Below, piece after piece: positions 49,511 through 60,221 of a stretch of 64,000 bases of DNA. How positions within the stretch are numbered: the first letter of the stretch is position 1; the number at the start of each line of letters is the position of its first letter. The stretch covers positions 124,001 to 188,000 of the forward strand of contig WHUZ01000078.1 in NCBI GenBank assembly GCA_015179045.1, in the 5' to 3' direction. The DNA comes from Kalaharituber pfeilii (lineage: Eukaryota > Ascomycota > Pezizomycetes > Pezizales > Pezizaceae). The position numbers were made by a program, and so were the translations under genes. Below the pieces are notes generated by a model. That model ran no database searches and was not told the origin of the DNA. It saw only the letters and a list, made by a program, of their open reading frames with translations.

Positions 49511-49780
49511 GGTATGCATGGAGCAAACTGCAAACGGCATGGGTACAAACACTGATTCCCGTTTGCATATGACGTTCTCATGAAATTAGTTGGTGTTCTG
49601 GGGGGACTCTTTGAGAGGCTCTTCCGCTCCATTTTTTTTGAACTAGAACAACCTCAGCGAATGCTAGGTCTGTGATTCCTGTGTCTCAGTGTTTCCGTGC
49701 CGTGTTCTTTGTCTGTGTTTCCTATCAGTCCCTTGAGCCACTCAACCCCTGTTTACAGCGTTTTTAAGGTATTGCTAAGA

Positions 49781-50304
49781 AGAATAAGACCGAGACGATA
49801 GGTAATGCTAAATGTTAGGTAATGCTGAGTGAGAGTAGGCATGGCAAGGTATTGAATAAGCCGAAAATATATGCCAGAACAGTTTTCAAGAGCCCTATGT
49901 ACTATTAAAGCTGTTTAGCCAAGTATTTACAAAATTGCGGTAACAGCTTTTTTTTACTATTATTCGGCCATTTACTATGGGAGGACGCAGCAACAACACG
50001 AGTACATAATAAATGGTCTGTATTATTGGTAGACTTACTGGAGGTATGGCCAATTTTGGAGGTAGTAGCAGTTGGCTTTGTTGAAAGACCACGTGTCCTA
50101 GCTATCAAGTGGTAACTAGTAAATGATTCCGCGACAGCAGAGGCGAAAGGGAAAAGCTGTGAGGGGGTAGCAACCATGTCTTCGATATACATGAAGTTGT
50201 ACTCGGGTACATGCGAGCTTGCCACCCTTGAAAACTCTGCATATTAGCGCACGCTACTGGGGATCGGCTTACTGTACAAGGAACTACCTGTCCCGAGTCA
50301 TCCC
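49781..50304. repeat. Intergenic; dispersed repeat at 50225-50320
   Basis: No gene. 50225-50320 matches 1521-1640 but lacks the hairpin-forming extra segment of that copy. Confidence 0.45.
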
Positions 50305-50783
50305 GGTGTCGACAGGCAGCAAAAGCCAGCAGAGCGGAGGAAAGAGACAGACTGGGACTAACATACAGCGTCTGGGACACTATGTAGGCATGATGGCAGG
50401 ATTGTTAGGAGGCAAAGGCCAATGATCTGGAAATACCGGATAGGAAAATGCGACAGTCCGGAGCGTCGGTGGTGCGGGGAACAGGAAGAGACCACCAGAC
50501 ACCTGCGGGACGAGTGCCGAGTATGGAAGGGAAGGATATGGCCCGGCGGGATGGAGGACATACGCAAACCACCGGAGGAGAGGGACAGGACCCCTTACTG
50601 AGACTGATGAGCCAAATGGAGAAGTGAACATATGGATTCTTTGTTTAACTCTATTTTACTGTCATACTTCTCACTTTACTAGTTACCTTCTTCCTACTTC
50701 CATATCATTATTTCCTATGTACATAATCTCGCCATAGCCCTCAGGGCGGCATGCCAGTACTAGTATAAAAAAAAAAAAAAAAA
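50305..50783 (+). mobile_element. 5'-truncated tail-A LINE, degraded frame
   Basis: AKASRAEERDRLGLTYS, then the knuckle RRWCGEQEETTRHLRDEC (first Cys lost), followed by stops, 3' UTR, tail-A hairpin with GCCAGTACTAG, and poly(A). No TSD was found. Confidence 0.8.
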
Positions 50784-50937
50784 ATCTCTGATAAGGAAGG
50801 GATACTTTTGAGTGCTGGGAAATAACCTTTAGTATTATCTCGTATACCCCTTCTACAAGCACGAGTTTCTCTCTCTAGTCCTTATTTGCATATTTGCCTC
50901 TATCATCTCAAAGAGTGGTTACCTCTTAGACCCAGCA

Positions 50938-51738
50938 CCGAGGCCAAAACGAGTCCATATACCTGGGGAAAAGATGCACAGTGAATGACGGAGAGATGAT
51001 CGCAATCGGCCAGGCACTCGAACAAGAAGGAGAGCTAATGGTTGTCACCGACTCTCGCACAGCGATCACCAGGCTCCGGAAGATAGCCAACGGCGACCCG
51101 AACGTAGAAGGCTCACCCTGGAAGTCAGAAGACAATGGGAGAAACGAGTCGGCCGAGGGGACCAAGACATCGCAGTAATGTGGATCAAGGCACACAAAGG
51201 GGTAGAAGGAAACACCAGGGCGGACGAGGCGGCCAAGGTAGGCACAGCACTACAATGCGAAGACGACATCACCACAGAAGCGGGGATTAGACAGGAAGCC
51301 AAAAGCCCCAGGGCCGAAGAACGGAACCGCCTCCACCTCTCCTATCGACCCCTCCAAAGTATAGACAACCGCAGGAGAATCGCAACCCTGGCCGGGATCC
51401 TCGGGAACAAGGGGCTCAAAGAGTGGAGATACGCCATAGGAAAGACCGACTCCCCAGAATGCAGATGGTGCGGGAGAGCACCAGAGAACCTAACCCACAT
51501 AACCAACGACTGCCAGACATGGAGGAGAAAGATAAGGGACGGAGCGGGAGGACTAAGGCAACCGGATAAGGAGACAAACATCGCGGAGATACTGGAATGG
51601 GCAGGACAGGAATGATCTTTCTTTCTTTCGTTTTCCCCTTTTTCTCTCTACTTTCTCATACATGTATCTAAAATAACCTCGCCATAGCCCACAGGGCGGC
51701 ACGCGAGCAATGAAATAAAAAAAAAAAAAAAAAAAAAA
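50938..51738 (+). mobile_element. 5'-truncated tail-A LINE with TSD
   Basis: Starts in RNase H (TVNDGEMIAIGQAL, VVTDSRTAITRL), one frameshift near 51120, then MWIKAHKGVEGNTRADEAAK, knuckle CRWCGRAPENLTHITNDC and stop. Tail-A hairpin and poly(A). TSD TAGACCCAGCA lies at 50927-50937 and 51739-51749. Confidence 0.92.
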
Positions 51739-51749
51739 TAGACCCAGCA

Positions 51750-52419
51750 GAACCTCTCAGGGCAGTCACATTCCGACTGCGGCTCTCGGGCCACATCAGA
51801 CCATAAACTTTCATATCATAGCACTCAGTACAGGGAATATTGTAAATTGATTGTTGACTTCAAAATTGTAATATCTATCCAGACTAGTGATGTAAGATCC
51901 ATAGAGGCCGACTAACCCAGTATATAGACCAATGCGGTGAGCCATATAATAGTTCCAATACAAGATCAAGTATAAAAAAGAAAAAGAGAAAATAGAGCTG
52001 ATGCAACAAGCTGGCGAGAAAACAAATATTAAATCTTACTACTAATTTGGTTTTTTGGATATAACATCAACGTTTTTTTTCCTTCATATACTCGTGTGCA
52101 AAAAAGAAAAATAAACCCCTACCTTGTATGAGATCACTGACAGATTTAATAGCCAGGCTATATCAGGAATAAAAATTTTTTGCATCCTGTGTGTCAGACG
52201 ACACTAGCGGTTCTGACACAGACTTGCCATCCGGGGTGCACAGCTATCTGACTGCTATGCCTGGGTACTATATAACTGCTCTTGACACCTGGAAGCTAGA
52301 GCTAAAATGGAGTATCTGGACGCAGACCTTAGTTGTCTACTTCTAGACATATATCCACTATGGTATAAAATTACTATGGCGGGGAGTAAAACGTACCCTC
52401 CTACGGGGAGTGGAGGGGA
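51750..52419. other. Intergenic, no gene seen
   Basis: AT-rich; nothing recognisable. Confidence 0.3.
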
Positions 52420-52431
52420 GTAAGTTGTTCC

Positions 52432-52547
52432 GGAGATGATTGGACCTACTGACCCCTTCCCCCCGCAATACCATGTTAACCGTGGGCATCATGTACTTAA
52501 GACGTATTTTCTTTCCTTTTTAAAATGAAAAAAAAAAAAAAAAAAAA
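52432..52547 (+). mobile_element. Gag-A 3' UTR insertion lacking the hairpin, 116 bp
   Basis: The 12-bp TSD GTAAGTTGTTCC (52420-52431, 52548-52559) flanks 96 bp plus poly(A). The body (CCCCGCAATACC, GTGGGCATCATGTACTTAAG) aligns with the gag-A 3' UTR (complement of about 23930-24010) but stops before the tail-A hairpin, apparently polyadenylated early. Confidence 0.85.
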
Positions 52548-52709
52548 GTAAGTTGTTCCACCAATGCGTAACTTCAACAACCAAATGTGCAGTCATGCGT
52601 AATAACACACTCCCTGCTACTTTATGTGAGGTGAGTAAAAATGTACACCTCAAATATGCATAGGAATGGCTGCACCTACGTAGAGTGCAAATGTACCCTG
52701 CATCATTTG

Positions 52710-52768
52710 GCCCTGCCATGGCGAACAGCTACAAGCAGGGTCACGTGATAAAAAAAAAAAAAAAAAAA
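52710..52768 (+). mobile_element. Micro-insertion: tail B plus poly(A), 59 bp
   Basis: Tail-B hairpin and poly(A) only. The 13-bp TSD CCTGCATCATTTG lies at 52697-52709 and 52769-52781. Confidence 0.94.
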
Positions 52769-52781
52769 CCTGCATCATTTG

Positions 52782-53464
52782 AATCTCCTATTCCCTCAAC
52801 ACCACACTATGAACGCATCACCAAGTCTTGGCATGTTCAGCAGAAAACCTGACTGGGAGGTGACTATATGATTATTAGTTTCCTCTAGATGCAGTGGGTT
52901 CTGAGTTATGGGTCAGTCAAAGTTGCGATACAGGTTTCCCACTTTTGAAGCAAATATTCAATTCAAATAATACTCACGTAGCGTAACACTGCAGTGCTAC
53001 CCACTGCTGAATTTCGCTGTACATTCATCGCTGTATATGGGTTGCTCTCTCTGTTTTTTCCATAGGAATGAAGATCAATTACAAAGAAAGAACAAAGAAC
53101 AAAAAGATGATCTGCTTGGGCTAACCCTCTTCGCAGGCAGGTTTGGCACTAACACTAGTGTGTGAAGATCAGTAGTCTAATTGCATTGTATGGGACAGCA
53201 TAGGCATTCTATGGCTACCAAGTATCGCCTTGGAATAGGCAAAAAGTACTCACATTCAGTGCTTAAGGTGCTACCCGCCATTGCTTACTTACTCACTTGC
53301 GGGGAGGAAGTAAGCACTTGCTGAGAGTATCACCACACTAGTCAATTCACTGGTGTTACCTGCAGCCTTACACTCCCTTTGTGAGTATACGTGACTTCTC
53401 CGCCTGCGATTACTTCGGAGCGTAAGAAGTTACCCATATTTTTTGTACTCTAGTGATTCGGCTT
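52782..53464. other. Intergenic, no gene seen
   Basis: Nothing recognisable before the satellite block. Confidence 0.3.
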
Positions 53465-53720
53465 TCTATTGTCAGGATGCAATTGGAATACATTTGCAAT
53501 GCTATACCATCAATATGCAATTGTATTACTGTACTCAACAATACTATCGGGACGCCATTGTATTACTATACTATCAATTTTTATTTTTTTTTTATTTTTT
53601 TTTATATCATTACTCGCATGCCGCCTAGAAGGCTATGGCGAGGCTTAGTTAAGTACATGTTACTATACTATCAAGATACAATTACACAGCTATACGGTCA
53701 GGATACAATTGTAATACTGT
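53465..53720 (+). repeat. Satellite S2, plus orientation
   Basis: Degenerate units of about 30-40 bp built on CAGGATGCAATTGNAATAC. Inverted relative to 59675-59800. Interrupted by a tail-A micro-insertion. Confidence 0.6.
53578..53659 (-). mobile_element. Micro-insertion: tail A, 82 bp
   Basis: T-rich run, tail-A hairpin and a short 3' UTR piece. The 15-bp TSD TTACTATACTATCAA lies at 53563-53577 and 53660-53674. Confidence 0.93.
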
Positions 53721-54153
53721 GTAGGTGGGAGGCAGTACCTTCTATATGTCTAGGTCCGCATCCCATGTAACCACTCATTTATATAGGATATTCATTCTAT
53801 ATATATGCCAAAGTATCAAAGGATCTACACTGAAAGGCCTGCTATGCTACAGTGATGCTGTCATAATATGTGTATGCTGCCATAGTACGCGACTGCTACC
53901 ATCCTGTGTCGAATGCTGCTATGCTGAGCGGATTTTTTTTTTCATTTTTTTTAAAATAAAAAAAAAAAACACGTAACCCCGCATACAGGCTACACGAGAG
54001 ATTAGCCTTGCCACCAAGCGATAAGCATGATACCACAACTCACCTTGCTGCCATGCTGCATGAAGGCTGCCATGCGGGATGTATTCTGCCATATAGGAGA
54101 GGTTAGCCTTGCCACCACGCGGTGAGCATGATACCACAACTCACCTTCCTGCC

Positions 54154-55335
54154 AGACTCCGAATACCTTCGGGGGTCTCTTACCCACCGGGAACCTCTTG
54201 CGCTACACACATTCCCGTTCCACCCAAGTGATCTAACGAAGGAGGAATGGGAAGGAATCATAGCCAAAGAAGAAGACGAAGGATGGGAGAGCATATACAC
54301 GGACGGGAGCCGAATGGACGAAACCACCGGCGCCGGCATCTACTACTGCCAGGGGGACACCTCCATATACCTGGTCAACCGAAGCACGGTAAACGACGGC
54401 GAACTATTAGCCATTAGCCACGCTCTAAAGAAAGACCGGGAGCTCATGATCGTCACGGACTCAAGGACAGCCATAGCCAGACTTCAGAGGATAGCAAGAG
54501 GGGATCCTACACCGGACGGGGCATCACAAGCAGTACGGGAAAGATGGGAAGCCAGAGCAGCCAAGGGTGAAATGGACCTCTCAGTGCTATGGGTAAAGGC
54601 ACACACGGGCATCAAGCACCCGAATCACTTTGAATACCTCGGGAATCACATGTAGTTAATCTAGTTAGTGTGTTACTCTTTTCTTTTCCTTTAATATATA
54701 CCTCGCCATAGCCCACAGGGCGGCATGCGAGTAATGAAATAAAAAAAAAAAAAAAACGGGCATCAAGGGTAACACCAAAGCAGACAAGGCCGCCAAGGTC
54801 GGCACCGCACTTCAGTACCAGGACGAGAGAGTCACCGAGGCAGGCATTTGCCAAAATGCCAGAGCGCTCAGAGCGGAAGAAAGGAATCGGCTAAACATGA
54901 CATATCGCCCGCTAAAAAAGCTGGGGAGCAGGAAATTGACAGCAACCCTAGCCGGCATCCTCGGCAACAAGGGGCTAAGGGAGTGGAGACACCGAATCGG
55001 CAAAGCGGACTCTTCAGAATGCCGGTGGTGCGGGAGGTACGTAGAAAACCTGGCCCACATCTCCACAGGATGCCAACCCTGGAAGAAAGACTACCCGGAG
55101 GAGCGGAAGACCTGGTAAATCCAAAGAGGACGGATGAGAATACAGACAAACTAGTGGAAACCTTGAGATGGGCGGGAGAAGACTAAGCGGGATTTTTCTC
55201 TACCTTTTCTTTCCTTTATTAATTCACTCTTCATTTCTATTTTTCCTTTTCGTTTCGCAATCTAATATCCATGTACTTAAAACATCGCCATAGCCCTCAG
55301 GGCGGCATGCGATTAATGAAATAAAAAAAAAAAAA
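54154..55335 (+). mobile_element. 5'-truncated tail-A LINE in satellite S1
   Basis: Encodes RNase H (IYTDGSRMDETTGAGIYY, NDGELLAISHAL, IVTDSRTAIARL, LWVKAHTGIK), interrupted by a micro-insertion, then GNTKADKAAKVGTAL, knuckle CRWCGRYVENLAHISTGC and the C-terminus after one frameshift near 55110. Tail-A hairpin and poly(A). TSD TCACCTTCCTGCC (54141-54153) against TCACCTTGCTGCC (55336-55348), both satellite sequence. Confidence 0.88.
54617..54756 (+). mobile_element. Tail-A short insertion, 140 bp, inside RNase H
   Basis: Short 3' UTR, tail-A hairpin and poly(A). The 11-bp TSD CGGGCATCAAG lies at 54606-54616 and 54757-54767. Confidence 0.93.
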
Positions 55336-55560
55336 TCACCTTGCTGCCGTGCTGCATGAATGCTGCCATGCCACGTGAATGCTGCTATAGCACGAGAATG
55401 TTGCCATACTGTGTGAATGCTGCCATATTCGAGGAATTAGAATTACCACAGCCATGATAGGTGTGATACCAAGACTCACCTTGCTACCGCACCACTATGG
55501 TACTCATGTGGCGACATGCTGTTGAGCATTGAGCTGTTGTCCTGCAATTCACGAGAAGTT

Positions 55561-55904
55561 AGCAATCAGCAACACGCGATGTGTGAGCGAATGGACTTAG
55601 TTACATGTACCTACTGAATCCCTTTTTTGCTTTGGACAGTGATTTCTGTTATTAATTCCTGTTAGCCATGAAAAGAGATGAAAGGCTACCTGCTTACCTG
55701 GCATCCAGTGATTTTGTTGCCAAGTAGGTTGCTGTTTTGCAATACCTCTATCATGTCAGGCTTGGAGGAGACAGAGGAGCCTTTCTATTCTTCTTTTCAT
55801 TCACTGCTACTCGGAGGAGCCAAAGGAGACTTCCCATTCTAATTTTCATTTCATATCAACGTCTATTTACCTAGTTTATCTCAATAATCATCTACTTAAC
55901 TATA
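55561..55904. other. Spacer at the centre of the inverted satellite block
   Basis: No gene. A roughly 28-bp motif (CGGAGGAGCCAAAGGAGAC and a similar GGAGGAGACAGAGGAGCC) occurs twice. Confidence 0.35.
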
Positions 55905-55985
55905 ACCTGGCCATAGCCCAAGGGCGGCAAGCGAGTAATGATATTAAAAAAAAAATAAAATAAAAAAATAATAAAAAATAAAAAT
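55905..55985 (+). mobile_element. Older tail-A insertion
   Basis: ACCTGGCCATAGCCCAAGGG then CGGCAAGCGAGTAATGATAT followed by an A-rich tract with T interruptions. The TSD is not resolved. Confidence 0.7.
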
Positions 55986-56644
55986 CCACCTGTCTATCCA
56001 GCTCCAAAGAGAAAGACCACCTCCAGGGCCACTTGCACTCCAAAGAGCAAGCCCCTTTTACAACATAAGCCAGAACCACAACCTGCCACTCCAGCAATAG
56101 TGGTTCATGGGATAACTGTGACCAAGAGACTGGGGAATGTTCGAAAGTGGTTAGAGGTGGATGATGAATTGGGCGTGAAAATCGCTGGGGCTCGATGGCT
56201 GTTGAAGCAAGAGAGGAGGGAGGGAAAGACGACTAGTTCCGTTGTTATATACCTGGAGGGGGCAGGTTGGACTAGTCAAAGACCAGAAACTCTGCGCATC
56301 GGTGGAAAGAAGTACAGATGGGATACGTATGAGTGGGATAGAGGAAGGAGGGATAAGGGAAAGGGCCTGGTGAAGGCAGGGCAGGTGGATATGGTTGGGG
56401 AGGATGCAATGGAGACTGACTGAGAACCCATTGTGTGAACAAACGCTTGATTCACTTACTGTCTGCACCTTGTTCACCTGCAGCCACGGTGAAGCCATGT
56501 AGATTAAGTAGATAGCTAGGTAGCATGGGTGATCCGGCCCACAGCCCGGCGTCACAGACCTGCCTCCGGGTAATAAAGGGGTCCTGCCATAGGCTGAGAG
56601 CCTGTATATGCGGGGCACGTGATCAAAAAAAAAAAAAAAAAAAA
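55986..56644 (+). mobile_element. Gag-only element with tail C
   Basis: Open gag frame to a stop at about 56422, then a 3' UTR of about 165 bp, a tail-C-type hairpin (TCCTGCCATAGGCTGAGAGC, CTGTATATGCGGGG) and poly(A) to 56644. The gag C-terminus is VVHGITVTKRLGNVRKWL ... ARWLLKQERREGKTTSSVV ... KKYRWDTYEWDRGRRDKGKG. No RT sequence is present. 5'-truncated at about 55986; no TSD found. Confidence 0.82.
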
Positions 56645-56679
56645 GATTATATCTCACATATCAGTATTCGCGCAGCATG

Positions 56680-57540
56680 ACAGCAAGGTAAGTTGTTATG
56701 TCATATTCATCATGTGGTGGCAAGGCTAACCTCTCGTATATGGCAGAATACATCCCACATGGTAGCATTCGTGCAGCATGACAGGAAGGTGAGTTGTGTC
56801 ATATTCCTCATGTGGTGGCAAGGCTAACCTCTCATATATGGCAGAATACATCCCACATGGTAGCATTCACACAGCATGGCAGTATTCATACAGCATGGCA
56901 GCATTTGTTACGGATTGCAACCGTAACAGTACTACCGGTAGTACTGTTACGGTTGCAACCCGTAACAGCATTCATGCAGCACGGTGGCAAGGCTAACCTC
57001 TTGTTTCTGGCAGCATACATTCCGTATGGCAGCATTCACACAGCAGGGCAGCAAGGTGAGTTTTAGCATCATGCTCATCACGTCGTGGCAAGGCTAACCT
57101 CTCGCATATGGCAGAATACATCCCACATGGCAGCATTCGCACAGCATTGCAGCATTCATGTAGCACGGCAGCATTCACGCAGCATGGTAGCAAGGTGAGT
57201 TGTAGCATCATGTTCATTGTACGGTGGCAAGGCTAACCGCTTGTATATGGCAGCATACATCCCGCATGGCAGCATTCACGTAGCATAGCAGCAAGGTGGG
57301 TTGTAGTATCATGCGCACCGCATCGTGGCAAGGTTAACCTGTCGCATGTGGCAGAATACATCCCATATAGTAGCATTCGCGCAGCATGGTAGCAAGGTAA
57401 GTTGTAGCATAATGCTTATCGCGTCACGGGGTGGCAAGGCTAACGTCTCGCATGTGGCAGCATCCGCTCAGTATGGCAGCATTCGAGGTAGTATGGTAGC
57501 ATTTACACGGCATCGCTGCATAGGCGTAGCATAGCAGGTC
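56680..57540 (+). repeat. Satellite S1, plus orientation
   Basis: At least five higher-order units of about 110-150 bp: GTGGCAAGGCTAACCTCTCG, ATGGCAGAATACATCCCACA, then several CATGGCAGCATTCACGCAG inner repeats and CAAGGTGAGTTGTAGCATCA. Opposite orientation to 53840-55560. Confidence 0.8.
56906..56967. repeat. 62-bp near-perfect palindrome within S1
   Basis: The arms meet at CTACCGGTAG with no spacer; 30 of 31 base pairs match (mismatch between 56914 and 56959). Arm core: TTGCAACCGTAACAGTACTA. It sits between satellite subunits flanked by AGCAT on both sides, so it looks inserted. Confidence 0.9.
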
Positions 57541-57560
57541 CTTTGGTGTAGATCTGTTGA

Positions 57561-57561
<1 letters not shown>

Positions 57562-57594
<33 letters not shown>

Positions 57595-59600
57595 CAGTGC
57601 TCGCGTGCCGCCCCATGGGCTATGGCGAGGTTTTAGTTACATGGAAAGTGAGGAAGGAAAGAAAAATAAACACTATGAAAAGATATGAAGTAACAGTGAA
57701 ACCTAGGTTACCGCCTATTCCGTTTCACGCCCCGCCCATTCCAGGAGATCGATCAATGTGTCCTTGTGCTTCTGGTCGTCTTTCGGGGGTCGGAACAGGT
57801 CCACCTCCCTCCAGGCCATTTCTTCTTCCAGACCTTGCACGGCGTGAGTACATAGGGTGTGGTTTGCTCCTCTTCCCCGCACCACCGGCACTCCGGGCTG
57901 TCCGCCTTGCCCGTTACATGTCTCCATCGCCTTAGGCCTTTGCCCCCGAGGATGCCCACAAGTGTCGATACCCTCCGTCCTAATCGTTGCAGTGGCCTAT
58001 AGTTGAGGTCCAGCCTGTTCCTTTTCATGGCCCTCTGGGATCTTGATAGTTGTCGCGTGCCTGTCTCGGTGACTGTTTCGTCTTGGTATTGGAGGTGATC
58101 GCCGACTTTGGCGGCTTTGTCCGCTTCCGTGTTCCCTTTGGCTCCTCTATGACCTTTCACCCATAGTACAGCCACGTCTAGGTCACCCCTTCTCGCTCTC
58201 GCCTCCCAGATTTCTCTGACCATCCGTGATGCGCCTTCATGAGTGGGTTCTCCATTGGCGATCCTTTGGAGCTTGGATATGGCTACTTTGGAGTCAGTGA
58301 TGATCAGGAGTTCTCCCTCCTGACGTTCTAGTGTCTCGCCGATGGCAATTAATTCGGCGTCGTTGACTGTACTTTGTGTGCCCAAGTATGTGGAATTACT
58401 GCTCCCGTCGTGGAACGTACCGGCCCCGGTTCTATCTGCTATCCGGCTGGAGTCCATGTAGAAGCTGTTCCAGCCTTCCTTTTCGGCGTCGTCAATGATC
58501 CTCTCCCATTCTACTCTATCGGCGTCCCTTGGGAGGGTGGGTAGTGTGCCCAACGGAACGGGGGGGGCTGTGGTTCAGGGATCCTCTCAGGTACTGGTGA
58601 TCCGGAGTTTCGTCCTTCAGCCGCTCATTGTGAAATCGTAGGGCCCTCGCTTCAACCCTCATGCTTTCCCCTGCTGTGAATGTGTGCACTGATTCCAGGT
58701 TGGTCAGTCCTTCGACCAGGTCCTTGTTTCCCACGTTGCGCCAGTAATCTCCCTGGCTACCGTGTACTACCACTTCTCGAGGTCTCTGATCTTAGTTGTC
58801 TCGAGGGCCCCTCGTGCGTAGTCCTTCCATGGCCAACATCCTCATGTGGCAATGGTGCGAGCGACGCTGGTATATAACTGGCGTTTCTTGGTTGGGGCTA
58901 ATTGGATCAGTCTCGATGCCACTCTCCATGCTGCCTTGCCAAGGTGTAGTCGTGTGTTCTGTGGTGGTGCTCCCAGTCTACGGTCAGTCCTGTGAGTCTG
59001 TAGTTTGGACCCTTGATGCCTATAATGAGAGTCTCTGACTTGTTGGGGCCTATCTCGTATCCCTCTGTCACTGCTTCGGATGTGAGGAATTCCCGGTGTG
59101 CCTTTATAGCCTGACGCAGCTTTGGTAGAGATGTGTGGGATATCATGCTGTGAAAGTCATCCATGTATGATCTCGTGAAGTTCCTCTGGTCTGCTTTTTC
59201 TGCTACTGCTGCCACTCCTATCAGGAATAGTACCGGTGACAAAGGGGATACTTGAGGAGTACCGTCTGTCATTCTGCCGGGAGCACGTTTCCATCCGTCC
59301 CAAGCCAGGTTGATGTTGTTTGGCATTAGGAATGCCTCCACGAAGGTTTCCAGGTTGATGTCGGCTGTCTTGATACGTGCTACCACCCGTTCTCTGCTGA
59401 GGAAGTAGAAGCCTGACTTGATGTCGTCTCCGACCAGTGCTACCCATTGGTTCTGGTCCAGTCTGCGGTCCACTTCTTTCAGAGTTTGTCCCTGTAAGTC
59501 TTCCGCCGCCCTGTAGGGTCTGCCTCCCAGCTGGGCGTCCTGGAAAAGGCTGTCTTGTTTCTGTAATAGGTCGGCTATGATCTTCTGGCCTGTATATATA
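57562..59600 (-). mobile_element. Long tail-A LINE with RT, multiple frameshifts
   Basis: A T run to 57593, tail-A hairpin, 3' UTR and broken ORF2 on the minus strand in three pieces. 58907 to about 59600: RT with DDIKSGF, GTPQVSPLSPVLF (Gly of the PQG motif replaced) and YMDD. 58516-58773: the linker. 57753-58553: RNase H (DSSRIADRTGAG, NDAELIAIGETL, IITDSKVAISKL, LWVKGHRGAKGNTEAD) and knuckle CRWCGEEEQTTPYVLTPC. The first RNase H motif has DSS for DGS and the knuckle His is replaced by Tyr. An older relative of the 30884 copy. Confidence 0.85.
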
Positions 59601-59674
59601 TCCTTTGAATGAGTACTTTGATTGGATACGGACTCAGAAAGGCGCTGCCCCCCCAACCACATAGTATTGCAATT

Positions 59675-59800
59675 GCATCCTCATGATACATTATTGCAAT
59701 TGCGTCCTGGCAGTATAGAAGTGAAAGTGTGTCCTGGCGGTATACAAGTGCACTTGCGTTCTGGCAGTGCAGTAGTGTCGTTGCATCCTGACAATAGTTG
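59675..59800 (-). repeat. Satellite S2, minus orientation
   Basis: The complement reads CAGGACGCAATTGCAATA and variants in units of about 30-40 bp, opposite to 53465-53720. Confidence 0.55.
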
Positions 59801-59968
59801 TTCAAACACATAAGCTCAAGAGCTGTATGCTGGTGTTGACCCAACTACAGTAGTGTCAGGACGCCCATGATGCAAAAAAAGACAGAAATATACTAAACAC
59901 TTCTGGGACGCACCTGTATAGCTTCCGGACGCACTTTTTCCTTTCCTGATGCAGTAGAAGGGGAGGAC

Positions 59969-60221
59969 TGTTGCAAACCCATCCTGGAACTGTTGGGTGT
60001 GGTAGGGAATCTTGGCATTTCAAGTGCCACGGTGGGTGAAGGCCGGAGGGGGAGGTAACTACTAAAAGGGGAAGTGGATACAGGGTATTTCTTGAGGGGA
60101 GAAGCGGGGGGCGCCTCAGGAGAGATCATCATCATCATTACAACGTTGAAGGAAGTGAATCCAATAGAAACGATCATTTCAGCTGCTTGCTCTTCCCACT
60201 AGACCACTTTTCCCTCTCACA
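59969..60221 (+). repeat. LTR-like dispersed repeat, copy 3
   Basis: Begins TGTTGCAAACCC, ends CTCTCACA; co-linear with 47689-47954 including GAATCTTGGCATTTCAAGTG and CCACTAGACCACTTTTC. TG..CA ends would fit an LTR, but no matching TSD or internal region is seen. Confidence 0.6.

Larger units (their letters stand above)
49087..49780 (+). repeat. Dispersed repeat, copy 2 (interrupted)
   Basis: 49087-49145 and 49521-49780 match 16320-16740. The interruption is the nested tail-B/tail-A insertion. The site corresponding to the 16383 insertion is empty here. Confidence 0.75.
53840..55560 (-). repeat. Satellite S1, minus orientation (interrupted)
   Basis: Units of about 110-150 bp containing AACTCACCTTGCTGCCATGC, TATTCTGCCATATAGGAGAG, GTTAGCCTTGCCACC and shorter inner repeats GCTGCCATG. 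Present at 53840-54153 and 55336-55560, split by the LINE at 54154. A tail-C scrap lies at about 53953-53994. Confidence 0.7.

Noticed and set aside
56680..57540. CRISPR-like array
   Set aside because: Unit length varies, there are no unique spacers of constant size, and the genome is eukaryotic; it is a satellite.
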